A stretch of DNA of 36,646 bases from Nostoc sp. KVJ20 (GTDB lineage Bacteria > Cyanobacteriota > Cyanobacteriia > Cyanobacteriales > Nostocaceae), in NCBI RefSeq assembly GCF_001712795.1, contig NZ_KV757573.1:1-36646 (forward strand). Reading direction: 5' to 3'. Position 1 is the first letter of the stretch; each line of letters starts with the position of its first letter. A program made the translations under genes and the position numbers. The notes beneath the pieces were generated by a model, which did not search any database, was not told the origin of the DNA, and worked only from the letters and a program-made list of their open reading frames with translations. Shown here in pieces: positions 1 through 8,018 of the stretch.

Positions 1-209
1 AGGAGGAAGGAGGCAGAAGGCAGGAGGCAGAAGGCAGAAGGCAGGAGGCAGAAGGCAGGAGGCAGAAGGCCTTCTGCCTTCTGCCTCCTGCCTTCTGCCT
101 CCTGCCTCCTGCCTTCTGCCTTCTGCCTTCTGCCTCCTGCCTTCTGCCTCCTGCCTTCTGCCTTCTGCCTCCTGCCTCCTGCCTCCTGCCTCCTGCCTTC
201 TGCCTCCTA
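1..209. repeat. Palindromic heptanucleotide (STRR) tract
   Basis: The first 69 bases are tandem copies of GGCAGAA/GGCAGGA. From base 70 the tract switches to the reverse complement (CCTTCTGCC, CCTCCTGCC) and runs to about 209. The switch point is the perfect palindrome GGCAGAAGGCCTTCTGCC at 61-78, so roughly 1-138 can fold into one long imperfect hairpin. This is the short tandemly repeated repetitive sequence class common in filamentous cyanobacteria. Shorter stretches of the same heptamer recur at about 9930-9965, 10086-10099 and 21478-21505. No coding function is seen. Confidence 0.9.
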
Positions 210-335
210 CCCAAATATGGGGTCTACTTGTGCAAAATGTTCTGGCAGTAGGAAAATAAATGAAGCGGTATGCCTCCTGCCCTTTGCCTTTCTTCGGTAA
301 AAGTCACAGCAAGTAAGGATAAAACATCATTTATT

Positions 336-740
336 ATGCAACCTTCTGGAACTCTTGCCGATTTAAATATCCTAGTAGTTGAGGATGATGATGATACTCG
401 CTTTTTTATCACTACTGTCTTGGAAATGGATGGAGCAAAAGTTATAGCAGTGATATCAGCAGCGGCGGCACGCGAAGTATTGTCTGAATTACAACCCGAT
501 GTTTTAGTTTGTGATATCGGGTTGCCTGGGGAAGATGGCTACACTTTCATCAACAAAATCCGTGCGCTCAAACCAATGAATGGTGGACGTATACCAGCTA
601 TTGCTTTAACAGCCTATGCTGATAGTGAAGCTCGGATTCGTGCCTTGGAAGCTGGATTTGACACTCATGTATCTAAACCGATTGCTCCAGAAGAACTAGT
701 TGAGATAGTGGCTTGTTTGGTTGCTTCTTGTAATTGGTAA
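336..740 (+). CDS. Single-domain (CheY-like) response regulator
   Basis: A 134-residue receiver domain with no output domain. The acidic pocket is VVEDDDD (about residues 14-20), the phospho-acceptor is D60 in VCDIGLP, the switch Thr lies in ALTAYA (about 93) and the conserved Lys in SKPI (about 115). All key residues are intact, so it should accept phosphate from a histidine kinase and act through protein-protein contact. I chose the ATG at 336 because an upstream in-frame start at 270 would add 22 residues that lie partly in degenerate repeat DNA and precede the receiver fold. Its partner kinase is not adjacent. The only kinase in the window is the giant one at 28515-33953, and a link between them is untested. 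Confidence 0.85.
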   Translation: MQPSGTLADLNILVVEDDDDTRFFITTVLEMDGAKVIAVISAAAAREVLSELQPDVLVCDIGLPGEDGYTFINKIRALKPMNGGRIPAIALTAYADSEARIRALEAGFDTHVSKPIAPEELVEIVACLVASCNW

Positions 741-847
741 TTATTGTGGATCAACTCCTGACGGGGAATAGTGGCTACACCTACTCGCCTCCAACGAGTC
801 AAGCTATTATGTTTTGTAAAGCCTACAGCATTAGGAAACCTCCCACT

Positions 848-1069
848 ATGTCCAATCAGACAAACTTGACTGATGCTCGTAACAACCTAGCCGAACTCTG
901 CGATCAAGTAATTGCAGATAGAGAAGTGGTAATTATTACCCGACAAGAAGGCGAAAGCGTCGCCCTAATTGCTGTTGATGAACTAGATAGTTTATTAGAA
1001 ACATCTTATTTACTTCGTTCACCTAAAAATGCAGTTCGTCTGTTAACTGCTTTGGAAAGAGCAACTTGA
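848..1069 (+). CDS. YefM/Phd-family antitoxin, C-terminally truncated
   Basis: A 73-residue protein beginning at the ATG at 848 has the Phd/YefM N-terminal DNA-binding pattern: MSNQTNLTDARNNLAEL, then VVIITRQEGESVALIAVDEL. Family members usually run to 80-95 residues, with a C-terminal tail that wraps and neutralises the toxin. Here the reading frame stops straight after LLTALERAT. The next bases encode, in another frame, the C-terminal part of a YoeB-type toxin, so the antitoxin tail and the toxin N-terminus appear to have been lost in one deletion. DNA binding may survive; toxin neutralisation probably does not. A start further upstream at 734 is open but adds residues unlike the family. 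Confidence 0.75.
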   Translation: MSNQTNLTDARNNLAELCDQVIADREVVIITRQEGESVALIAVDELDSLLETSYLLRSPKNAVRLLTALERAT

Positions 1070-1187
1070 ACCATTGAAATACTTAGATTCAGATGCTTGG
1101 TCGCGGCGACTCACTCAAGAACACCGGATTGTTTATCTAGTAAGTGATGACCGAATTGATTTTCTTCAAGCTCGATATCATTACTGA
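1059..1187 (+). pseudogene. yoeB: Remnant of YoeB-type toxin (C-terminal part only)
   Basis: The frame 1059-1187 encodes EQLEPLKYLDSDAWSRRLTQ followed by EHRIVYLVSDD and ends RIDFLQARYHY-stop. This matches the C-terminal half of YoeB-family RNase toxins, which carry EPLK, WSRR, EHR-VY and a terminal RYHY. The N-terminal half is missing: the frame is closed by a TAA at 1044-1046 and has no start codon. The fragment overlaps the end of the antitoxin gene by 11 bases. It is not expected to make an active ribosome-dependent RNase, because an intact fold needs the missing first strand and helices. Confidence 0.75.
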
Positions 1188-1274
1188 AAATGCTAATTAT
1201 ATTTGGTAACAAGACTGAAAAGTTTCTTGCTTTTCAGTCCGTGAGAATTTCTTGCACAGTTGGGTAATTGAAGC

Positions 1275-2090
1275 TTAATTTAGTTTTTCTTTTTGAACTC
1301 GTTCCCATTCCTCTTGAATACTTTCTAATGCCTTCACGGTGCGATTTAAACGGGCTTTCTTTAACTCAGGAGGCTCTTTTTGGAATAAACTCGGAGAATT
1401 TATTACTTTATGTAGTTCAGATTGGGTGGAATGCAAGCGATCGCTCAAACAGCGTTCAAATATTTCACCATTACCACTGCTCACATTTTCTATTAATTGG
1501 CAATATATATACTCTTTAGAACTGATTTGACCATTGAGGACGGTATTAACAATTTCCTCGATCAACTTGTGGTAGCAGTCAGATAAGGAATCAGATAGTG
1601 CGTCTGGCGTAGGTTCTGCTGCTAGATTATTTATTTCAGAAGTAGAGGGATCGGATATTTCTTCTTTAGTTGGCGTTACGAAAGTTTCCTCAGAACTAGG
1701 GGATTCTTCTTTAGTTGGTGTTGGTAAAGTTTTCCGAGAATTTGTAGGTGAAGAATTAGCTTTAGAATTAGATAAGTAATAATCTGCTAAAGAACCGCAG
1801 AGAAACTCTTCACGAAAGCGGTTTATTTTGGCACGTGACTGGATTTTGCGGTAACGACGTTTCTGATACCATAAACCAGAAATGAGTAAGCCTGCGATCG
1901 CTCCGATGCCAACTCCTGTCATAGCAACCTTGGCATCTTCTAAAGCTTGATTTTGTTGCCCAGATTCAACAGTCGGCTTGGAAGATGCACTTTCTGCAAT
2001 AGCATAGTCGCTCCCTGAACTTAGCTGCACGCTAGTAGCGATCGCGGCAACAGACAGTATAAATCTAAATATTAACTTTGATTTCCACAT
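1275..2090 (-). CDS. Signal-peptide/membrane-anchored hypothetical protein
   Basis: A 271-residue protein of unknown function. An N-terminal hydrophobic segment (LIFRFILSVAAIATSVQL) looks like a signal peptide or first membrane helix. A second hydrophobic stretch at about residues 57-74 (MTGVGIGAIAGLLISGLWY) is followed at once by the basic run QKRRYRKIQSR, which suggests a cytoplasmic side after that helix. The middle (about 108-160) is Ser/Thr/Pro/Glu-rich, contains TPTKEE twice and is probably disordered. The C-terminus is helical and charged. It stands alone, with no co-directional partner, and no family was recognised. Gene reality is supported by the length, signal-like start and soluble tail. 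Confidence 0.65.
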   Translation of the reverse strand: MWKSKLIFRFILSVAAIATSVQLSSGSDYAIAESASSKPTVESGQQNQALEDAKVAMTGVGIGAIAGLLISGLWYQKRRYRKIQSRAKINRFREEFLCGSLADYYLSNSKANSSPTNSRKTLPTPTKEESPSSEETFVTPTKEEISDPSTSEINNLAAEPTPDALSDSLSDCYHKLIEEIVNTVLNGQISSKEYIYCQLIENVSSGNGEIFERCLSDRLHSTQSELHKVINSPSLFQKEPPELKKARLNRTVKALESIQEEWERVQKEKLN

Positions 2091-2825
2091 AATTTGAATA
2101 GGTTAAAAATATGTTAACGATTTCGGAGTTGCTTCTAATTTAATCGAGACATCAGATAAAGCAGAGTTTTTCGGAGACTAAGCATCTCCCCAAGGAGTGA
2201 ATAGTTAAGCATCAAACTAACTAGATCCCTCTTTGACGAAGGAAGTTCCACTCCACCATATAAAAAATAAACTTTGTCAACAGTAGTTGACGGAAGATGT
2301 TCTTATTTTTTAACATTATTTCTGCGTCTAGGAATCTTGGCAAAGCCATATATTAGTACCATTTTTCAAAGTATCTGTATCAGGCATTTCGTAAAATGGT
2401 TATGATTTATAGCGATCGCTCCGTTGGGATCGCATCTTGCTGGGCATAGAGCATAAAGTCTATGATGACATTAAATTACTCGTACTAAAGCAAAAATTGG
2501 GATAGATAGCATCAGTGCGTCACCGATAGCGATTCATCGAGCGTCACAACCCGTCATAGATATCGCCTCTTGGGTTTGGAATGTAGAGCTAATAAAATTT
2601 CAACTTTAAGAGACTTGCACAGTTTTTCTAGCTACCTTACCAAAGAATTAGGTCTAAAGCCCCGTGCTTCACGCAATGCTTTCAAGTAATGAGTAAGGAG
2701 TAATAAGTGGATGAAAAATGGGTATTTACTCATTACTCATTACTTGTTACTCATTACTCATTACTCAACTTATTACTCATTACTCATTACTCCTTCTTAA
2801 GAGCGCCTTTAGGTCGGTGAGGATG
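2091..2825. other. Intergenic region with inverted TTACTCA repeats
   Basis: No convincing gene was seen. The first 550 bases show only a few HIP1-like sites. GGTCTAAAGCCC at 2651-2662 recurs at 9989-10000. From 2685 to 2797 there are heptamer-like repeats of TTACTCA: the left arm (2685-2709, AAGTAATGAGTAAGGAGTAA) is the reverse complement of the right arm (2769-2797). This places an STRR-type palindrome immediately downstream of the DUF4278-like gene. Confidence 0.6.
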
Positions 2826-3335
2826 TCAATCTTGAATTTCTCTGTGTGCAGTTCTATTTATAGAAATAGAATAGCTACTTCCCATAAAGCTCAATTTATG
2901 GGTTACAGGTGTTATGGTGACTCCATCTGATTTGACATTAGAATCAACGCAAACAAAATAGGTACATCCCCGAAAGCTCAATTTATGGGTTATCGGTGCT
3001 ATGCTTACTCCATTTGATTTGGCATTGGGGTCAGCACGATAGGAAGCTCCACGGTAAATTAAGTTATAATCTGGTTCCGATTTGGGAACAGGCTGTTGTG
3101 GATATGGTGTTTCCCTGCTGACTATTTTGCTTGTATAGTATTCGTAGCTTGTACTGATAAGAATAAGAATAAGTAGTAGAAGTAAAATCTGCCAAGGAGC
3201 TAACATTAAACCCAAAATCAGGCTGATAGCTGCAAATACAGCCACTAAATGCGAGATTTCCTTATTATTTCTTTTTAATAAAAAATAGCCAGTGATAAAA
3301 CAAGCACACGGTAGAATCAAAAGGTACAAAGCCAT
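2826..3335 (-). CDS. Small membrane protein with DUF4278-like repeats
   Basis: A 169-residue protein. The ATG at 3335 is preferred over an upstream TTG at 3362 because TAGGAAAT lies just before it. The first 65 residues form two or three membrane helices (ALYLLILPCACFITGYFLL, a second helix, then the very Leu/Ile-rich ILLLLLILILIS). The C-terminal half holds three copies of a motif like cyanobacterial DUF4278: YNLIYRGASY, HKLSFRGCTY and HKLSFMGSSY. The period is 29 residues, and at DNA level copies two and three are nearly the same with an 87-bp offset. The role of DUF4278 is unknown. The protein is likely an inner- or thylakoid-membrane protein with soluble repeats. Confidence 0.65.
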   Translation of the reverse strand: MALYLLILPCACFITGYFLLKRNNKEISHLVAVFAAISLILGLMLAPWQILLLLLILILISTSYEYYTSKIVSRETPYPQQPVPKSEPDYNLIYRGASYRADPNAKSNGVSIAPITHKLSFRGCTYFVCVDSNVKSDGVTITPVTHKLSFMGSSYSISINRTAHREIQD

Positions 3336-3454
3336 ATTTCCTACATTCGTAACTAAAAGCAAAGGATTTATAAAGCAGATTGAACTTATTTGAAAAGCTG
3401 TTGTTTATTTTACCTCCAATCAGCTTTAGGAGTTACCGTGTTACTTGAGTAAAA

Positions 3455-3649
3455 GTGTTACGTCAAGTTATCTGTATTAGCTGCGATCGCAAAGAAAAAT
3501 TAACACTCAAGGCTATCTCAAGGCTATCTCAAACCTTTGGAGTAGTGAGCGTTTTTGTCTTTATTCATTCAGAGAGGTTACAGGCATGGTATGAAGTGGA
3601 TGCTCAGTGTAAAGCCTTTGCTGAACTTGATGAAGATATTACCTCATAG
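3455..3649 (+). CDS. Possible small hypothetical protein
   Basis: A 64-residue frame from a GTG codon, without a clear ribosome binding site. It has two Cys near the start (CISCDRKEK) and a mixed, soluble-looking composition ending in LDEDITS. The 12-base repeat AAGGCTATCTCA occurs twice in tandem inside it. No family was recognised. It may be a chance open frame between the membrane-protein gene and the replication-protein gene. Confidence 0.25.
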   Translation: MLRQVICISCDRKEKLTLKAISRLSQTFGVVSVFVFIHSERLQAWYEVDAQCKAFAELDEDITS

Positions 3650-3905
3650 CGATGTCATACTGCGATCGCATTCCTAAACGCAGAAATTTACTGATAAATA
3701 AAAATTAAAAGCGAACAAATATCACAATACAAAATTATTACTTTGGGGATCTAATAGGCAGAATAACCCACTAGAGCCTTAACCGATGTGCCTCTTGTGA
3801 CGAAGTAAAAAATACATCATAAAAGCCTCGCAATCTCGCGTATTAAAAAAAAGCAGATGCGTGTTACTGTTTTAATCTCATTGTCTTCCCTTCGCGCTTT
3901 TTCCT

Positions 3906-6900
3906 ATGCATCTGCACTATTTACACCCCCAACACCTTGAAGAATTAGTCAAGAGTAGTGGTATAGACTTACACTTAGTGCATCTCAATTTTAGGTCGCT
4001 CCAAGGTGTAACAGCTTATGAGTACCTGTTGATTTCTGAGCTACTCCCCCGCACGAATACCGGAATGGTGAAAGCCGGATGGTTGCAGCGTTACGCTCAC
4101 GTTACAGAAGGTGGTTGGTGGTGTTCGGGACTAGACCCTCTGAATAATTGGCAAATGATGGAATGGGGATGCTTTAAGCCAAACCAACCCCGACAAAACC
4201 ACAATGGCAAATCCATCAAGTACGAGCATCCTCCCAGCACACCAACGCGGGTGTTTTGTTTGCGGGTAACGTTGCAAGTGTGGCAGCAAGTCGCTGGGCG
4301 TTATAATCTGGTTATGCCTGAGAATATCACCATTACTGCTGATGGTGAAGCTAGAGGCTTTTGGCAATGGGTGATGCAACAGAACATTCCCCTTATCATC
4401 TGCGAGGGTGTGAAGAAAGCAGCTAACTTGTTGACGCAAGGATATGTAGCTATTGCCATTCCCGGAATTACCAGTGGTTATCGGGTTGTGAAAGATGAAT
4501 TTGGCAAAGTTACCCGTCGTCAGCTAATTCCTGATTTAGCAGCATTTACGCTTACAAAGCGCAGTTTTTACATTTGCTTTGATTTTGAAACTCAACCTAA
4601 GACAATTGCTGCTGTAAATAATGCTATTTCTCAACTTGGCTGTTTATTTCAGCAAAAAAATTGTCCTGTAAAAGTCATCGAACTTCCGGGTATAGAAAAA
4701 GGGGTTGATGAATTTATTGTTGCTAAGGGTGCAAGTAGTTTTGAGAAAATTTATCGCCAAAGTGTTGATTTAGAAATTTATCTTGCTCAAACCAAACCCC
4801 ACACCGAGTTAAGCCTTCCGGCGGCACTTACCTTCAACCGTCCTTATATAGGTGAAATACCTTTCCCCACCTCTGGATTAGTAGGAGTCAAATCAGCGAA
4901 AGGAACGGGGAAAACTACGGCATTGCAAGGCGTTGTTCAACAAGCAAAAAATCGAAACCAACCCGTTTTGTTAATTACTCACAGAATCCTACTTGGACGA
5001 TTTTTGTGTGAAAAAATTGGTATCCAATGGGGAACACATAAAGAAGATGGTGAGAAAAAGATTAATAAAACACTTACCCCTGCTCCTCCCATCCTCCGCT
5101 CTCTCTTTCCTCAGCAATCCCTGGGATTGTGCGTTGATTCGATTTGGAAACTTAACCCGGAAAATTGGCGCGGGGCGATAGTAATTTTAGATGAAGTAGA
5201 GCAATCTTTATGGCATCTGTTAAATAGTAATACTTGTAAGCACAAGCGGGTAAAAATATTAAAGTTATTCCAGCAACTTATTGCAACAGTTTTAACAAGT
5301 GGGGGATTGGTAATTGCCCAAGATGCTGATTTATCAGATGTTTCACTTGAATATTTACAAGGATTATCAGGAATTAAATTAACACCTTGGGTAGTTCTCA
5401 ACCAGTGGAAACCTCAGCAAGGTTGGGATGTGACTTTTTATGATTCACCAAATCCTACACCGCTAATTCACCAACTAGAATTGGATTTACTTGCGGGACG
5501 TAAATGTTATGTTACTACCGATAGTCGGGCTGGGCGTTATAGTTGTGAAACAATTGAACGTTATCTGAAAGAACGGCTACAAAAATTACGGCGACAATTT
5601 CCTAAAACTCTAGTAGTTAGTAGTCACACTACAAACACACCTGGTCATGCAGCAGTTGATTTTATTGCAGCTATTAACCAAAAAATCTCTGAATATGACG
5701 GCGTTTTTGTTACCCCTAGTCTTGGTACAGGAATTAGTATTGATGTTCAACATTTTGATCGAGTTTATGGCATTTTTCAAGGGGTAATTCCTGACTCGGA
5801 AGCAAGACAAGCTTTAGCAAGAGTCCGGGATGATGTACCGCGTGTTGTCTGGTGTGCTAAACGAGGTATTGGTCTAATTGGTAGTGGGAGTACAAATTAT
5901 CGCTTGCTATCTGATTGGTATCAGGAAAATCAAAAAGAAAACTTAGCTTTGCTGAGTCCATTACATAAAATAGATGTAGATTTACCCTTAGTTTATGACC
6001 CAATTCATTTGCGAACTTGGGCGAAGTTATCTGCAAGAGTCAATGCTTCTATTCGTCTCTATCGGCAATCGATGCAAGATGGTTTAATTGCTGATGGGCA
6101 TCAAATTCAGGTGCGGAGTAATGCAGTTCACAATAATATTATTCGAGATTTACGTCTAGCCTTTTTAGCAACTGATGCTGATGATTTAGCTACCCGCAAA
6201 AGGTTAATTTTAGAAATTGTTAAGGTTCAAAAAGATTGGGCACAAAGTCGTCAAAAAGCTAAAGAAATTAAACGTAAAATTAAAGAAATTAAGCAGCAGA
6301 ATCAATTATCGGTAGCATCTGCTGTAGCTAATGCTAAAGATATTGATTATGTGGAGTATGAGCAGTTATTAGTTAAGCATTCCCTAACGGATGGAGAACG
6401 CAACCAAATTAATAAATATGTTCTTAGACAAAGATATGGTGTAGAAATTACTCCTTGGCTGAAATTGCAGGATGAACAAGGATATTATCGTCAGTTGTTA
6501 ATCCACTATTATTTAACCCATGAAAGCGAATATTTTCACGTTAGAGATGAGCAAGAATGGCATCAACAATTATCTTGGGGTGAAGGTAAAGTTTTTCTCC
6601 CAGATTTAAAAACTTATACGCTCAAGGTTGAAGCTATGAGAGCTTTAGGGATGCTTCAGTTTCTTGAAGAAAAACGCGAATTCAGTGAAAATGATCCAGA
6701 TTTGATATTGCTAAAAAATATTGCTTTTCAGCACAGTAAGCATATTAAAAGAGCGCTTGGTATTAACTTAGTTGGAGAAAAAGAGCAGGTTTCAGCAATA
6801 AAAATACTTGGACGATTGTTAAATTTGTTGGGTTTGAAGCTAAAGCGAGTAAATGAGGTTTATCAAATTGATTTAGAAACGTTAGATGATGGTAGGGAGA

Positions 6901-7073
6901 AAATATTTGCTGTTTGGCATCAACGAGATGAGTTGATGTTGGCTCATGTTAAGAGTGTTGGTTATGAGTTGCCTGATTATTCTTCAGACTGGAAATTTGA
7001 AATTTTACAAACGAAGTCTGAAAAGATAGACCACAGTTTATCTACCTATACTTTCCCATTATCCAAGATATAA
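3906..7073 (+). CDS. Plasmid-type replication protein (DUF3854 + helicase, CyRepA-like)
   Basis: A 1055-residue protein. An N-terminal TOPRIM-like DUF3854 region shows ICEGVKKA (E167, G168, K170) and ICFDFE (D226), the acidic residues expected of a primase-like active site. A superfamily-2-like helicase follows: Walker A GVKSAKGTGKTT (residues 327-338, K336), then Walker B VILDEVEQ (about 426-433). The remaining 500 residues are helicase and C-terminal regions, with a Lys-rich coiled-coil stretch near residues 780-805. This architecture is known from cyanobacterial plasmid replication initiators (CyRepA1-type) and from chromosomal copies. An 8-bp inverted repeat (GCAGATGC 3853-3860 and GCATCTGC 3908-3915) spans the start codon and could be an autoregulatory site (inference). 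Whether it replicates this molecule is unknown. Confidence 0.8.
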   Translation: MHLHYLHPQHLEELVKSSGIDLHLVHLNFRSLQGVTAYEYLLISELLPRTNTGMVKAGWLQRYAHVTEGGWWCSGLDPLNNWQMMEWGCFKPNQPRQNHNGKSIKYEHPPSTPTRVFCLRVTLQVWQQVAGRYNLVMPENITITADGEARGFWQWVMQQNIPLIICEGVKKAANLLTQGYVAIAIPGITSGYRVVKDEFGKVTRRQLIPDLAAFTLTKRSFYICFDFETQPKTIAAVNNAISQLGCLFQQKNCPVKVIELPGIEKGVDEFIVAKGASSFEKIYRQSVDLEIYLAQTKPHTELSLPAALTFNRPYIGEIPFPTSGLVGVKSAKGTGKTTALQGVVQQAKNRNQPVLLITHRILLGRFLCEKIGIQWGTHKEDGEKKINKTLTPAPPILRSLFPQQSLGLCVDSIWKLNPENWRGAIVILDEVEQSLWHLLNSNTCKHKRVKILKLFQQLIATVLTSGGLVIAQDADLSDVSLEYLQGLSGIKLTPWVVLNQWKPQQGWDVTFYDSPNPTPLIHQLELDLLAGRKCYVTTDSRAGRYSCETIERYLKERLQKLRRQFPKTLVVSSHTTNTPGHAAVDFIAAINQKISEYDGVFVTPSLGTGISIDVQHFDRVYGIFQGVIPDSEARQALARVRDDVPRVVWCAKRGIGLIGSGSTNYRLLSDWYQENQKENLALLSPLHKIDVDLPLVYDPIHLRTWAKLSARVNASIRLYRQSMQDGLIADGHQIQVRSNAVHNNIIRDLRLAFLATDADDLATRKRLILEIVKVQKDWAQSRQKAKEIKRKIKEIKQQNQLSVASAVANAKDIDYVEYEQLLVKHSLTDGERNQINKYVLRQRYGVEITPWLKLQDEQGYYRQLLIHYYLTHESEYFHVRDEQEWHQQLSWGEGKVFLPDLKTYTLKVEAMRALGMLQFLEEKREFSENDPDLILLKNIAFQHSKHIKRALGINLVGEKEQVSAIKILGRLLNLLGLKLKRVNEVYQIDLETLDDGREKIFAVWHQRDELMLAHVKSVGYELPDYSSDWKFEILQTKSEKIDHSLSTYTFPLSKI

Positions 7074-7116
7074 GAATTAAGTTTAAATTTAGATATTGAT
7101 GATTGAGGACTAGTTT

Positions 7117-7779
7117 ATGTTCAAGTACAATCCTTTAGACTGCCTACCTTCGTCGGCAGAATTACCAGATTCAGATAATACCCCTGTGGATAACGAACTC
7201 CAAATATTAATTCCCAACTTATTGTTAGCCATTTTAGCCTCGATTTGGCAAAACCGCGATGACTGGTTTTTCGGTATTAACATGGGTATTTATCATACAC
7301 CAAATATTGGAGCTATAGTTCCTGACGGTTTCTTGAGTTTAGGTGTAGAACGTTTTGTTGGAGAAAATGGACGTTCTAGTTATGTTTTGTGGGAAGAAGA
7401 AGGCATTCCGCCAATTTTAGCTTTAGAAGTTGTTTCTCAAACTTACAATGGCGAATACGAACAAAAAAAAATTGATTATGCCGAATTAGGCATTTTGTAT
7501 TATGTCATTTATGCACCAACTCGCCTCCGCCGGAAGCGTCAACGCTTGGAAGTTTATCGCTTAGTTGAAGGTAAATACATTTTACAAACAGGGGATAAAA
7601 TTTGGATGCCAGAAATTGCTTTAGGTATTGGACGGGAACAGGGTACTTATCAAGGAAGGATGCGAGAATGGTTATATTGGTATGATGAGGATGGTAACAG
7701 ATACTCAACACCAGAAGAACAATTGCAAAATCTGTTAGCCAGACTACAACAGCAAGGAATTGACCCAAACACACTTTAA
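7117..7779 (+). CDS. Uma2 family endonuclease (DUF820)
   Basis: A 220-residue protein with the Uma2/DUF820 PD-(D/E)XK nuclease layout: an N-terminal helical region, VPDGFL (catalytic Asp), LALEVVS (catalytic Glu), then QKKIDYAELGILYYVIY, where Lys and Tyr match the family signature. Cyanobacterial genomes carry dozens of these genes; their substrates are mostly unknown. TGAGGA lies about 10 bases before the ATG. It sits 43 bases after the replication gene on the same strand, so the two may be co-transcribed. The C-terminus is Gln-rich and probably helical. The full length suggests an intact gene. Confidence 0.85.
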   Translation: MFKYNPLDCLPSSAELPDSDNTPVDNELQILIPNLLLAILASIWQNRDDWFFGINMGIYHTPNIGAIVPDGFLSLGVERFVGENGRSSYVLWEEEGIPPILALEVVSQTYNGEYEQKKIDYAELGILYYVIYAPTRLRRKRQRLEVYRLVEGKYILQTGDKIWMPEIALGIGREQGTYQGRMREWLYWYDEDGNRYSTPEEQLQNLLARLQQQGIDPNTL

Positions 7780-8018
7780 ATAGTTGAGAGTTAACCGCTA
7801 ATTAATAATTACAATATGAAAGTTGATAAATAACAGATAGTTATGATTCGTTTACAGCTTGTCCAAAAGTATCTACTTTCAATTAACTAAAACTGGTTCG
7901 CAAGATTAAAACAAAAAATTATTGCAACAGGTACAATAGTAGTTGTAATTTTTTCAAAATATATCGTTAAGAATCCTGATGCTTTAGGCTAGATAATGTC
8001 AAAAGCCAAAAAAATTAT

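Noticed and set aside
1..209. Repeat tract considered as a CRISPR array
   Set aside because: The units are 7 bp and contiguous, with no spacers of 30-40 bp, and no cas gene is nearby.
3650..3905. AT-rich region before the replication gene considered as an origin
   Set aside because: No iterons or DnaA-box cluster were visible; only one short inverted repeat over the start codon.
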